A stretch of DNA of 64,000 nucleotides from Kineosporia babensis (GTDB lineage: Bacteria > Actinomycetota > Actinomycetes > Actinomycetales > Kineosporiaceae). The stretch is from positions 124,001 through 188,000 of the forward strand of contig NZ_JAJOMB010000005.1 of assembly GCF_021129305.1 (NCBI RefSeq). Reading direction: 5' to 3'. The notes beneath the pieces were generated by a model. It did no database searches. It saw only the letters and a program-made list of their open reading frames with translations, and was not told the DNA's origin. The first letter of the stretch is position 1. Each line of letters begins with the position of its first letter. Shown one piece after another: positions 17,580 to 26,215 of this stretch. The position numbers and the translations under genes are program-made.

Positions 17580-18797
17580 TCAGGCCTTCCAGTTCTCGAA
17601 CGACTCGTTCCAGACCGTGTAGCCGTTGCCGTGCTCGAGCTTGCGGTCGCTGTTCTTGTAGACCACCACGTCGCCGACCTTCGACTGGTTGAACAGCCAC
17701 TTGGCCGCCTCGGTGGTCATCCCGGTGCAGCCGTGGCTGACGTTCGCGGCGCCCTGCTGCCCGGCCGACCAGGGAGCGGCGTGGATGAACTCACCGCTGT
17801 AGGTCAGGCGCATCGCGTACTTCGCCTCGATGTCGTAGTAGTCGGCGTCGCCCTTCTCGATCCCGATCGTCGAAGAGCGCATCCGGTGCGAGGTCTCCCG
17901 GCTCATGATCACCTTGATCCCGTTGCGGGTGGCCATCGAGGCCTTGCCGGTGGTGACCGGGATGGTGCGCAGGACCTTGCCGTTCTTGCGGACCGTCATC
18001 TTGTGCGCGGCCACGTCGACGGTGCTGATCATCTCGTCGCCGATGGTGAAGTCGGACTCGGCCTTCTGCTTCTTGCCGTACACGCCCTTGGCCACCTCGA
18101 CCCCGGCCAGGTTCGCCGTGACCTTCACGTCGGTGCCGGGCTTCCAGTACTCGGCCGGGCGCCACCACACCTGGGTGCCGCTCATCCACTGCCAGGCGCC
18201 CTCGACCTCGTCCTCGCCGGTGTCGACCTTCAGCGCCTCGACCACGTCGTCCCGGTGGCTCTCGCCGATCGCCTGAGACATCTCCACCACCACCGGCATG
18301 CCCACGCCGACGGTCCAGCCGTCACCGGGTACCACGTAGGCCGAGACCGTGCCCTCCGGGGTCAGGGTGGAGAACGACGAGCGCTCCTCGGTCTCCACGC
18401 CGTCGGCGTTGGCCGCCTTGACCTGGACCGTGTAGCCCATCGCGGCCTTCAGAGCGGTCTTGCTGGTCCACTCCGTACCGTCTTCACTTATCTTGCCCTT
18501 GAGCTTCGTACCGGTGGCCGTGGAGACGTTCACCTCGGAGATCGTGCCGTCCGCCACCGCGACCTTGATCTTCTTGGCGAGCTTGACCTTCTTGTCGCCG
18601 TCGCCGGGGGTGACGGTGACCGAGGCCGGAGCGGCCGCCGGCGTCGTCTGCGCGGTGCCCTCGGACCCGCCCGAGCCACCCGGAGCAGCCTCGTCGGACC
18701 CCCCGGACTGGCATCCGGCCAGGGCAATCAGCACGGCTGTGGCGGCCGCGACCATCCCGGCTGCGCGCGGGCCTCTGCGGCCGACGACACGACTCAT
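17580..18797 (-). CDS. Lipoprotein L,D-transpeptidase (YkuD)
   Basis: A 405-residue cell-wall cross-linking enzyme. The signal peptide ends in a lipobox (Leu-Ala-Gly-Cys29), so the protein is lipid-anchored. Ig-like domains (about residues 60-250) precede the YkuD catalytic domain, where His339 (Ile-His-Ala-Ala-Pro-Trp) and Ser-His355-Gly-Cys357-Thr-Gly-Met-Thr form the active site. It should make 3-3 cross-links between meso-DAP residues, like mycobacterial LdtA/LdtB. A C-terminal extension with several Trp follows. The ATG at 18797 is preferred; a GTG sits one codon earlier. Confidence 0.92.
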   Translation of the reverse strand: MSRVVGRRGPRAAGMVAAATAVLIALAGCQSGGSDEAAPGGSGGSEGTAQTTPAAAPASVTVTPGDGDKKVKLAKKIKVAVADGTISEVNVSTATGTKLKGKISEDGTEWTSKTALKAAMGYTVQVKAANADGVETEERSSFSTLTPEGTVSAYVVPGDGWTVGVGMPVVVEMSQAIGESHRDDVVEALKVDTGEDEVEGAWQWMSGTQVWWRPAEYWKPGTDVKVTANLAGVEVAKGVYGKKQKAESDFTIGDEMISTVDVAAHKMTVRKNGKVLRTIPVTTGKASMATRNGIKVIMSRETSHRMRSSTIGIEKGDADYYDIEAKYAMRLTYSGEFIHAAPWSAGQQGAANVSHGCTGMTTEAAKWLFNQSKVGDVVVYKNSDRKLEHGNGYTVWNESFENWKA

Positions 18798-19001
18798 CAC
18801 TTCTACCCACCTGATTCAGACAAGTTCCGACTTCGCCGTTGACGCAACGACACCCCTAAGACGCGTCGTAGGCGGGCATCGGTTGCAATGTTTCGCTTAA
18901 GAGAGTCTATCGGCAGCTCATGAGAACCACCTGAAACATCATGTTTTCCTCAAGCATCACTGCCCATATATGCGCCTTCTACGCCATCTCCGGGCAAACG
19001 A

Positions 19002-19034
19002 AGAACGCCCACGGTCACCGACCGTGGGCGTTCT
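19002..19034 (-). terminator. Terminator of the ctaC-ctaD-ctaF operon
   Basis: A 14-bp perfect stem, AGAACGCCCACGGT with ACCGTGGGCGTTCT, with a five-base loop, starts 14 bases after the ctaF stop. TTCG follows on the minus strand. Confidence 0.85.
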
Positions 19035-19048
19035 GGGTGGATCAGTGA

Positions 19049-19450
19049 TCAGTGGGCGTGCTCGCCCCGGTAGAACTCGAAGACCCAGCCGACGATCGCG
19101 ACGCACAGGAAGATCGCGCCGATCCCGACCAGCCAGAAGCCGACCGCCATGCCCGCGAACACCACCGCGGCGCAGGCGGAGACGGCCAGCGGCCACCACG
19201 AGTGCGGCGCGAACTCGCCGAGCTCGCCGGCCCCTTCGGCGATCTCGCCGTAGGGGTTGTCCTCAGGACGGGCGTCGATGTGCCGGGCCGTGTAGGCCAG
19301 GTACGCGCCGATCATGATCGACAGGCCACCGGTGAGGAACAGGCAGGAGGTGCCGACCGGCTCGTCCCAGCCCGTGACCGCGCCGTAGACGACGCCGAAG
19401 AGCAGGAACAGCGGCGTACCGCCGATGAAGATCCAGCTTTCTACCTTCAC
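19049..19450 (-). CDS. ctaF: Cytochrome c oxidase subunit IV (actinobacterial)
   Basis: A 133-residue membrane protein with about four hydrophobic helices and a short acidic loop in the middle (Pro-Glu-Asp-Asn-Pro-Tyr-Gly-Glu). It belongs to the actinobacteria-specific CtaF family (Rv2199c), an aa3 oxidase subunit needed for stability of the complex. Its start overlaps the ctaD stop by four bases (ATGA), so it is translationally coupled as the last gene of ctaC-ctaD-ctaF. Confidence 0.94.
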   Translation of the reverse strand: MKVESWIFIGGTPLFLLFGVVYGAVTGWDEPVGTSCLFLTGGLSIMIGAYLAYTARHIDARPEDNPYGEIAEGAGELGEFAPHSWWPLAVSACAAVVFAGMAVGFWLVGIGAIFLCVAIVGWVFEFYRGEHAH

Positions 19451-21234
19451 TTCTGCACCCCCTGGTTACCGGAGCCGTTGCCGGGCTCGTCCTTGGCGTT
19501 CAGGCCCGGACCCCGCTCGTGGACATCGCCCTCGCCGTAGATCTCCTGCAGCAGACCCTTGCCACCGGGGGTGGGGTGGTCGGCCGCGGCGATCTCCGGG
19601 TGGTGCAGGTCGAGCGCGGGACGCTCGGACCGGATCCGCGGCAGCGAGTTGAAGTTGTGCCGCGGCGGCGGGCTCGAGGTGGCCCATTCCAGCGTGTTGG
19701 CGAAGCCCCAGGGGTCGTCGGCCAGCGGCTTCTGCTCGCTCTTGGCGGTGATGTAGATGTTCCACAGGAACGGCACCACCGACAGTGCCAGCACCACGGA
19801 GAAGACCGTGGAGATCTGGTTCTCCAGCGTGAAGCCGTCTTCCGGCAGGTAGTCCGCGTACCGGCGGGGCATGCCCTCGACACCCAGCCAGTGCTGGATC
19901 AGGAAGGTGCCGTGGAAGCCGATGAAGGTCAGCCAGAAGTGGAAGTGGCCGATCTTGTCGTTCAGCATCTTGCCGGTGAACTTGGGCCACCAGTAGTAGA
20001 AGCCGGCGTACATCGCGAACACCACGGTGCCGAACACCACGTAGTGGAAGTGAGCCACCACGAAGTAGGAGTCGGACAGCTGGAAGTCCAGCGGCGGCGA
20101 GCTCAGGATGATGCCGGTCAGACCACCGAAGAGGAAGGTCACCAGGAAGCCGATGGCCCAGACCATCGGGGCCTCGAAGGTGATCGAGCCGCCCCACATG
20201 GTGCCGACCCAGTTGAAGAACTTCACCCCGGTGGGCACCGCGATCAGCATGGTCATGAACGCGAAGAACGGCAGGGCCACCTGGCCGGTGACGTACATGT
20301 GGTGCGCCCACACGGACACCGAAAGGGCGGCGATCGCGATCGTGGCGAAGACCAGGGTCTTGTAACCGAAGATCGGCTTGCGGCTGAAGACCGGCAGGAT
20401 CTCGCTGATGATGCCGAAGAACGGCAGGGCGATGATGTAGACCTCGGGGTGGCCGAAGAACCAGAACAGGTGCTGCCACAGCAGCGCGCCGCCGTTCTCC
20501 GGGTCGAAGATCGTTGCCCCGAAACGCCGGTCGGCGCCCAGCGCCAGCAGCGCGGCGGCCAGCGGCGGGAAGGCCATGATCACCAGGATCGAGGTGATCA
20601 GGATGTTCCAGCTGAACAGGCCCATCCGGAACATGGTCATGCCCGGGGCACGCATGCAGACGATCGTGGTGATGAAGTTGACCGCACCGAGGATGGTGCC
20701 CAGACCACTCATCGCCAGGCCGAAGACCCAGAGATCACCACCCAGGCCGGGTGAGTACACCGAGTTCGACAGCGGCGCGTAGGCGAACCAGCCGAACGAG
20801 GCCGCGCCCTGCGGGGTGAGGAAACCGGCCACCGCGATCAGGCTGCCGAACAGGTAGAGCCAGTACGACAGCATGTTCAGCCGCGGGAACGCCACGTCCG
20901 GCGCGCCGATCTGCAGCGGCATGATCGCGTTGGCGAAGCCGGCGAACAGCGGAGTCGCGAACATCAGCAGCATCACCGTGCCGTGCATGGTGAAGAGCTG
21001 GTTGTACTGCTCCTTGCTGCTGGCGATCTGCATGCCCGGGGTGAACAGCTCCAGGCGGATCAGCACCGCCATCAGGCCACCGAGCAGGAAGAACAGGAAC
21101 GAGGTGACCAGGTAGAGGTTACCGATCACCTTGTGGTCGGTACTGGTCAGCCACTTGACCGCGTTCAGCCCCTTCTTGGGCGGAACCGGGCGGGCGACGT
21201 AGCCCGCCTGCGGGGCTTCGAGGGTCGCTGTCAT
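19447..21234 (-). CDS. ctaD: Cytochrome c oxidase subunit I
   Basis: A 595-residue aa3-type heme-copper oxidase catalytic subunit with twelve transmembrane helices. Ligand motifs are in place: Met-His-Gly-Thr (heme a), Trp-Phe-Phe-Gly-His-Pro-Glu-Val-Tyr (CuB His and cross-linked Tyr), Ala-His-His-Met-Tyr (CuB), and Ala-His-Phe-His-Tyr (heme a3 and a). The K-channel Lys-Pro-Ile-Phe-Gly-Tyr-Lys region is also seen. A hydrophilic C-terminal tail of about 60 residues is present. The ATG shares one base with the ctaC stop (TGATG). In M. tuberculosis ctaD is elsewhere; here it keeps the C-D-F order found in many other actinomycetes. Confidence 0.97.
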   Translation of the reverse strand: MTATLEAPQAGYVARPVPPKKGLNAVKWLTSTDHKVIGNLYLVTSFLFFLLGGLMAVLIRLELFTPGMQIASSKEQYNQLFTMHGTVMLLMFATPLFAGFANAIMPLQIGAPDVAFPRLNMLSYWLYLFGSLIAVAGFLTPQGAASFGWFAYAPLSNSVYSPGLGGDLWVFGLAMSGLGTILGAVNFITTIVCMRAPGMTMFRMGLFSWNILITSILVIMAFPPLAAALLALGADRRFGATIFDPENGGALLWQHLFWFFGHPEVYIIALPFFGIISEILPVFSRKPIFGYKTLVFATIAIAALSVSVWAHHMYVTGQVALPFFAFMTMLIAVPTGVKFFNWVGTMWGGSITFEAPMVWAIGFLVTFLFGGLTGIILSSPPLDFQLSDSYFVVAHFHYVVFGTVVFAMYAGFYYWWPKFTGKMLNDKIGHFHFWLTFIGFHGTFLIQHWLGVEGMPRRYADYLPEDGFTLENQISTVFSVVLALSVVPFLWNIYITAKSEQKPLADDPWGFANTLEWATSSPPPRHNFNSLPRIRSERPALDLHHPEIAAADHPTPGGKGLLQEIYGEGDVHERGPGLNAKDEPGNGSGNQGVQK

Positions 21235-22241
21235 CACTTGACCTCTGCCGTCGTCGATTCGGCCGACGTCTTCAGCGCGTCGCTGTTGCCCGCCTCTTCG
21301 GCCTCGGAGTCGGACGGCGCCATCTTGCTGCGGCTCAGGTCGTCGCCGAGCTGACCGGTCTGGCCGCGGGCCTCGAGATCGGCCATGTGCTGGTCGAACT
21401 CGGCCTGGCTGACCACCTTGACGTTGAAGAGCATCTCGGAGTGGTACTCACCGCACAGCTCCGCGCACTTGCCCTTGAAGTCGCCCTCGGCGGTCGGGAT
21501 CACCTGGAACTTGTTCTCGATGCCCGGGATCATGTCCATCTTCATCAGGAAGGCGGGCACCCAGAACGAGTGGATGACGTCACGGGCGGTCAGGTCGAAC
21601 TGGACCCGCTGGTTGACCGGCAGGTACAGCGTGGGCAGCGCGGCCTCCGCGCCCTCCTGGCCGTCGAGCTGGCCCATCACACCGGACTCGTAGACGTCCG
21701 CGTCCTTGTAGTTGAAGTCCCAGGACCACTGCTTGCCGACGACGCCGATCGTGACGTCGGGCGTCTGGCTGGTGTCCAGGATCTCCCGCTGGTCGCGGGC
21801 GGTGTACCCGAAGAGGACCCCGATCATCATCACCGGGATCACGGTGTACATCACCTCCAGCGGGAGGTGGTAGCGGATCTGGGCCGGCACACCGGTCTCG
21901 CCCTTACGGCGCCGGTACGCGATCATGCACCAGATCACCAGGCCCCAGACGATCGCACCGACGATCAGTGCGGCGATCCAGGAACCACGCCACAGATCGC
22001 TGATCCGCTCGGTGTGGTTGGTGGCGCCCACGCTGTCGGCGGGGAACCACCCTCGCTGCACCGCATCGGTGCAGCCGGACAAAGTCAGTAGAGCAGCGCC
22101 GGCCAAACCCACGGCAACTGCACGGGCGCGCCGACGCGCCTTGCTGAACCCCTCGTGCGAACGCAACGGCGGCCTTCCCACGGTCTCGTCCCGGTGCCCG
22201 GTCATCGCCTGTGACCCCGAGTGCTTTTGCTGAATCTTCAT
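21234..22241 (-). CDS. ctaC: Cytochrome c oxidase subunit II (CuA)
   Basis: A 335-residue lipoprotein-type subunit II. A basic N-terminus leads to a signal segment ending Leu-Thr-Leu-Ser-Gly-Cys, a lipobox. Two transmembrane helices follow, then the CuA cupredoxin domain with His (Val-Ile-His-Ser-Phe-Trp) and [12 protein letters not shown]. It accepts electrons from QcrC and feeds subunit I. The acidic, Ser-rich tail of about 50 residues is not conserved. The ATG at 22241 is used; an ATG at 22205 would shorten the leader by 12 residues. First gene of the ctaC-D-F operon. Confidence 0.95.
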   Translation of the reverse strand: MKIQQKHSGSQAMTGHRDETVGRPPLRSHEGFSKARRRARAVAVGLAGAALLTLSGCTDAVQRGWFPADSVGATNHTERISDLWRGSWIAALIVGAIVWGLVIWCMIAYRRRKGETGVPAQIRYHLPLEVMYTVIPVMMIGVLFGYTARDQREILDTSQTPDVTIGVVGKQWSWDFNYKDADVYESGVMGQLDGQEGAEAALPTLYLPVNQRVQFDLTARDVIHSFWVPAFLMKMDMIPGIENKFQVIPTAEGDFKGKCAELCGEYHSEMLFNVKVVSQAEFDQHMADLEARGQTGQLGDDLSRSKMAPSDSEAEEAGNSDALKTSAESTTAEVK

Positions 22242-22350
22242 GCTCCCGATTTCTCGTTCGCGAGCAGAGTAGCGGGTGCCTGTGACAGCGCCCGCGATGG
22301 GTCAGGGTTGGTATCGGCGTGGCGCGCCAGAGACGAGAGACACTGCGGGG

Positions 22351-23532
22351 ATGACTTACGGCCCCCCTGCTCAGACCGGTCATCCTCATCCGTCCGGCGT
22401 ACGGGCAGAGCGGGCTTATCTGGACGCATCGACGGTCGCGCCGCTTCACCCGTCCGGGCGGGAGGCCTGGCTTACAGCTGTATCGGAGGGCTGGGCAGAC
22501 CCCCGGCGGCTGCATCGCGAAGGGCGCTCGGCCCGGCTTCTGCTGGAAGGCGCGCGGGAGTCGATCGCCGCCGATCTGGGGGCGCGCACCGAGGAACTGG
22601 TGTTCACCGGATCGCATACCGCGGCGGTGCACGCGGCGGTCCTGGGCACGTTGCGGGCCCGGCACCGCGTCGGGAACACAGTGGTGATGTCGGCGGTGGA
22701 GCACTCAGCAGTGCTGCACGGCACCCGGTTTGCGGGTGAAACATCCCTCATAGACGTGGATCGACTCGGGCGTGTCGATGTTTCGGCCTTCGCTAACGCC
22801 GTCTCCGAACCGGGGGTCGCGCTGGCCTGCCTACAGGCGGCGAATGGTGAGGTAGGTACGGTGCAGCCGGTGGGGACGGTGTCCGAGGCGACCCGGAAGT
22901 CCGGCGTCCCCTTACTGGTAGACGCCGCAGCCGCTGCAGGCCACACGTCCATTGATCCGCACTGGGACCTGCTGACTGCCGATCCCCGATCCTGGGGTGC
23001 ACCCGACGGCCTGGGGGTACTGGCGATCCGGGCCGGTACCCGCTGGCTTTCGCCCTACCCCGACGACGACGGTACGGAGCAGGTTCCCGGCTCGGTCGCG
23101 ATCCCGGCTGCCTTGGCCGCGGCGGTGGTGCTGAAAACGGTCACCGCGCAGCGCGAACAACTTGGCCACAGGCGTCGTGAACTCACCCACCAGATCCGCA
23201 CCGCAGCGTCCGCAATTGCCGACACCGAGGTCGTGGGCGACCCGGACGACCGACTCCCGCACCTGGTCACGTTTTCGTGTCTTTATGTCGACGGGGAAGC
23301 CGTCGTGGACGACCTGGACCGTCAGGGGTTCGCGGTCGGCTCTGGATCGGCCTGCACCGCATCCACTTTGGAGCCGAGTCATGTGCTGGCGGCGATGGGG
23401 GTACTCACCCACGGCAACATCCGGGTCGGACTGCCGGTAGACGTCCGGCCTGAGGACGTGGAGCGGTTCTGCGCCGCCCTGCCGGGCGCGGTTGCGCGGG
23501 TAAGGACGATGCTGGGCGCCGACGATCTGTAG
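22351..23532 (+). CDS. Cysteine desulfurase-like protein lacking the PLP lysine
   Basis: A 393-residue fold-type I aminotransferase class V protein in the NifS/IscS family. It keeps the N-terminal Tyr-Leu-Asp start, the PLP-stacking His118 (Val-Glu-His-Ser-Ala), Asp191 (Leu-Val-Asp-Ala) and the persulfide Cys335 in Gly-Ser-Gly-Ser-Ala-Cys. However, the segment that should read Ser-x-His-Lys-x-x-Gly-Pro is Asp-Pro-Arg-Ser-Trp-Gly-Ala-Pro (residues 211-218), so the Schiff-base Lys is absent, and the Gln three residues after Asp191 is Ala. Ordinary desulfurase chemistry is therefore unlikely. It is followed 11 bases later by a TusA-like gene. The ATG at 22351 has GACACT six bases upstream. Confidence 0.8.
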   Translation: MTYGPPAQTGHPHPSGVRAERAYLDASTVAPLHPSGREAWLTAVSEGWADPRRLHREGRSARLLLEGARESIAADLGARTEELVFTGSHTAAVHAAVLGTLRARHRVGNTVVMSAVEHSAVLHGTRFAGETSLIDVDRLGRVDVSAFANAVSEPGVALACLQAANGEVGTVQPVGTVSEATRKSGVPLLVDAAAAAGHTSIDPHWDLLTADPRSWGAPDGLGVLAIRAGTRWLSPYPDDDGTEQVPGSVAIPAALAAAVVLKTVTAQREQLGHRRRELTHQIRTAASAIADTEVVGDPDDRLPHLVTFSCLYVDGEAVVDDLDRQGFAVGSGSACTASTLEPSHVLAAMGVLTHGNIRVGLPVDVRPEDVERFCAALPGAVARVRTMLGADDL

Positions 23533-23543
23533 GTTCTCCAACA

Positions 23544-23801
23544 ATGGACGAGCTTGGTCACCCAATCGTGGACGCGCGGGGACTGCGTTGCCCCCTGCCG
23601 ATCATCCGCCTGGCCGCCGCCGCCCGCCTGGCCGTGCCGGGAAGCACGATCACCGTGCTCAGCACCGACCCGGCGGCGGAACCGGATATCGCCGCCTGGT
23701 GCCGGATGCGCGGCGCGGAGGTGGTGAGTCAGGAGTGGAGCGCCGACGAGAACGGTGGCTTCCTGCGCAGCGAGGTGAAGGTCAGCGCGGCGGCTGGCTG
23801 A
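23544..23801 (+). CDS. TusA-like sulfur carrier protein
   Basis: An 85-residue SirA/TusA-family protein with the signature Arg-Gly-Leu-Arg-Cys16-Pro-Leu-Pro and the following amphipathic helix. Cys16 is the usual persulfide-carrying residue; a second Cys is near residue 53. TusA-type proteins relay sulfur from a desulfurase to tRNA thiolation, molybdenum cofactor or other pathways. Directly after the desulfurase-like gene, it is very probably its functional partner. Its last 20 bases overlap the convergent aat gene. Confidence 0.85.
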   Translation: MDELGHPIVDARGLRCPLPIIRLAAAARLAVPGSTITVLSTDPAAEPDIAAWCRMRGAEVVSQEWSADENGGFLRSEVKVSAAAG

Positions 23802-24477
23802 AGATCGACGGGCGCGGCAGCTGTAGCGCCTCCTCGAGCCGGGCCTGGTACTCGGACCGGCCGAGCTCCACGACCCCGAGGCTGGCCAGATGGTCGGTGC
23901 GCCACTGGACGTCGAGCAGTCTGCGCTCGTCGCCGTCTTCCATCAGCATCCCGACCAGTCCGACCAGCGCGGCCTTGGAGGCGTCGGTCTCCCGGTGGAA
24001 CATCGACTCCCCTGCGAACAGGCCGCCGATACCCACGCCGTAAAGCCCGCCCACGAGCCGTCCGTCGCGCCAGCACTCCACCGAGTGCGCCCACCCCAGG
24101 TCGTGCAGGCGACGGTAGGCCTCGGCGATCCGCGGGGTGATCCAGCGGCCGGGCCGGCGCACGTCCGCGCAACCGGCCACGACCTCCTCGAACGCCGTGT
24201 CGACCCGGATCTCGAAGGTCTTCAGGGTCTTGCGCAACGACCGGCTGACCTTGAGCCCGCCCAGCGGCAGGACCCCGCGCGGGTCGGGCGACCACCAGCC
24301 CAGCGGGCCCCGACCGTGCCGGCCGAGGCCCATCGGGAACACCGCCGAGCGGTAACCGGCCAGCAGGGTGCCGGGTTCCAGGTCGGCGCCGACCCCGATC
24401 AGGTCCTCGCCCGGCACCGCCACCGACAGGTCGAAGGCGTACCGGCTGGCCACCGGCTCGACGGGCTGCTCGGTCAT
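23782..24477 (-). CDS. aat: Leucyl/phenylalanyl-tRNA-protein transferase
   Basis: A 231-residue N-end-rule enzyme that adds Leu or Phe from tRNA to proteins with N-terminal Arg or Lys, marking them for ClpAP/ClpS. Family marks are Trp-Trp-Ser-Pro-Asp-Pro-Arg-Gly, Gly-Arg-Trp-Ile-Thr-Pro, Ala-His-Ser-Val-Glu-Cys-Trp, Phe-Ala-Gly-Glu-Ser-Met-Phe, Asp-Ala-Ser-Lys, and Leu-Leu-Asp-Val-Gln-Trp. The length is normal for the family. The ATG at 24477 has GGGAGG eight bases upstream. Downstream of the adenosine kinase gene on the same strand, with a 91-base gap. Confidence 0.94.
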   Translation of the reverse strand: MTEQPVEPVASRYAFDLSVAVPGEDLIGVGADLEPGTLLAGYRSAVFPMGLGRHGRGPLGWWSPDPRGVLPLGGLKVSRSLRKTLKTFEIRVDTAFEEVVAGCADVRRPGRWITPRIAEAYRRLHDLGWAHSVECWRDGRLVGGLYGVGIGGLFAGESMFHRETDASKAALVGLVGMLMEDGDERRLLDVQWRTDHLASLGVVELGRSEYQARLEEALQLPRPSIFSQPPR

Positions 24478-24568
24478 CTCTGCCGGCCTCCCGAAGAACC
24501 GTTCCTCACGTCGTTGCCGGCCTTCGAGCTGCTGCCGGTGCTCCTGCTCGCGCACAACCCTCCGGCAG

Positions 24569-25552
24569 TTACGGGCGGAAGGTGACGAGGTGGGGTTCCA
24601 GGTCCGCCGCCGCGGCCGCACCGTAGACCGCGGTGAAGCGCTCCAGGAAGCTCGCCCGGGACAGGTTGTACTCCTGCGGGCCCACCGTCTCCAGCACCAG
24701 GGTGGCCAGCGTGGCCCCGACCTGGGCACTGCGCTCGGGGCCGAGCTCCCAGGCGGTACCGGCCAGGAAACCGGCCCGGAAGGCGTCGCCGATCCCGGTC
24801 GGGTCGGCCAGCCGGGTGGCCTCGACGATCGGCACGTGGATCGTCTCGGCGCCCTTGGCCTCGATGAACACGCCCTTCTCGCCGTGCGTGGTGACCCGCA
24901 TCCCGACCCGCTCGAGGATCTCCCCGGCGCTCCAGCCGGTCTTGGACTCGATCAGCCCGGCCTCGTAGTCGTTGCTGAACAGGTAGGTGGCGCCGTCGAT
25001 GTACTGCCGGATCAGCGGGCCGTCGGCCCAGGCCAGCTGCTGCGAGGGGTCGGCCGCGAACGGGATGCCGCGGCTGCGGCACTCCTCGGTGTGCCGCAGC
25101 ATCGCCTCCGGGTCGTTCGGGCTGATCACCACCAGCTCGATCGGGGCCTCGGCGCCGAGCGGGCCGAGCTCGATCTGGCTGGCCTCGGACATCGCCCCCG
25201 GGTAGAAGGAGGCGATCTGCGCCTGCTCGGAGTCGGTGGTGCAGATGAACCGGGCGGTGTGCTGGGTCTGCGAGATCCGCACCCCGGAGCAGTCCACGTT
25301 GTGGCGCTCCAGCCAGGAGCGGTACTCGGCGAAGTCCTCCCCCGCCGAGCCGACCAGCAACGGGCGCAGGCCCAGGTTGCCCAGGCCGAAGGAGATGTTG
25401 CAGCCGACGCCCCCGCGCCGGATCTGCAGGTCCCCGACGAGGAAGGAGAGGGAAACCTTCTCCAGCTGCTCCGCGAGCAGGCTGTCGGCGAAACGGCCGT
25501 CGAAGGTCATCAGATGGTCGGTCGCAATGGACCCGGTAACCGCGATACGCAC
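24569..25552 (-). CDS. adoK: PfkB-family adenosine kinase
   Basis: A 327-residue ribokinase-fold kinase closely resembling M. tuberculosis AdoK (Rv2202c), an unusual bacterial adenosine kinase. Shared features include Thr-Gly-Ser-Ile-Ala-Thr-Asp-His-Leu-Met at the start, Arg-Gly-Gly-Val-Gly-Cys-Asn for nucleoside binding, Phe-Tyr-Pro-Gly-Ala-Met, Ala-Asp-Pro-Ser-Gln-Gln-Leu, and Asp-Pro-Thr-Gly-Ile-Gly-Asp-Ala-Phe with the catalytic Asp. It salvages adenosine to AMP in the cytoplasm. The GTG at 25552 is chosen because the family begins Met-Arg-Ile-Ala-Val-Thr-Gly; the frame is open 27 codons further. Confidence 0.9.
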   Translation of the reverse strand: MRIAVTGSIATDHLMTFDGRFADSLLAEQLEKVSLSFLVGDLQIRRGGVGCNISFGLGNLGLRPLLVGSAGEDFAEYRSWLERHNVDCSGVRISQTQHTARFICTTDSEQAQIASFYPGAMSEASQIELGPLGAEAPIELVVISPNDPEAMLRHTEECRSRGIPFAADPSQQLAWADGPLIRQYIDGATYLFSNDYEAGLIESKTGWSAGEILERVGMRVTTHGEKGVFIEAKGAETIHVPIVEATRLADPTGIGDAFRAGFLAGTAWELGPERSAQVGATLATLVLETVGPQEYNLSRASFLERFTAVYGAAAAADLEPHLVTFRP

Positions 25553-25623
25553 GACTGTGGAGCCTACCGGTGCAGGTGCCCCGGAACGGGTGACCAACGG
25601 CCCGTGAGTGCCACAAAACGAAA

Positions 25624-25650
25624 CAGTCCGCACCCGAGGGGTGCGGACTG
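25624..25650 (-). terminator. Terminator of the Fe-S carrier gene
   Basis: A 12-bp perfect stem CAGTCCGCACCC/GGGTGCGGACTG with a GAG loop, 15 bases past the stop codon of the HesB gene, followed on the minus strand by TTTCGTTTTG. Confidence 0.88.
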
Positions 25651-25665
25651 CCGTGATCGGGCGAA

Positions 25666-26043
25666 TCAGTGGAAGCTGTCACCACAGGCGCAACTGCCGC
25701 CGGCGTTCGGGTTGTCGATCGTGAAGCCCTGCTTCTCGATGGTGTCGGCGAAGTCGATGGTGGCGCCCTCGAGGTACGGGGAGCTCATCCGGTCGACGAC
25801 CACGCCGACCCCGTCGAAGTCGCGCACCAGGTCGCCGTCGAGCGAGCGCTCGTCGAAGTAGAGCTGGTACACCAGGCCGGAGCAGCCGCCCGGCTGCACC
25901 GCGATCCGCAGCCGCAGGTCGTCGCGGCCCTCCTGCTCCAGCAGGCTCTTCACCTTGCCGGCGGCGACGTCGGTGAGCAGCACGCCGTGGGCCGGCTTCG
26001 CCTCGGTCTCGGTGGCGCTCTGCTCGGTCTCGTTGACGGTCAT
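25666..26043 (-). CDS. erpA: HesB/IscA-type Fe-S cluster carrier
   Basis: A 125-residue A-type carrier with the three conserved Cys: one in Pro-Gly-Gly-Cys-Ser-Gly and two in the C-terminal Ser-Cys-Ala-Cys-Gly. These bind a transient [2Fe-2S] or [4Fe-4S] cluster for delivery to client enzymes such as LipA, NadA or QcrA, all encoded in this window. It corresponds to M. tuberculosis Rv2204c. The first 20 residues are acidic and disordered. AGGAG eight bases before the ATG at 26043 supports the start, and it has its own terminator. Confidence 0.92.
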   Translation of the reverse strand: MTVNETEQSATETEAKPAHGVLLTDVAAGKVKSLLEQEGRDDLRLRIAVQPGGCSGLVYQLYFDERSLDGDLVRDFDGVGVVVDRMSSPYLEGATIDFADTIEKQGFTIDNPNAGGSCACGDSFH

Positions 26044-26215
26044 GCGTAGATCTCCTGCTCGTTGAACGGTCAGGTCGGCCGGTTCACTCGTGCACCCGGT
26101 CCCCGGTCGGGGCGGGCACCACATCTGCACATCGCATCAGCGGTGTTCCGCTCCGGGTAATTCCCGGTTACCCCGGAAATCCTGGCCCGGTCCGGACGCC
26201 GTTTTCCAGCGTACG

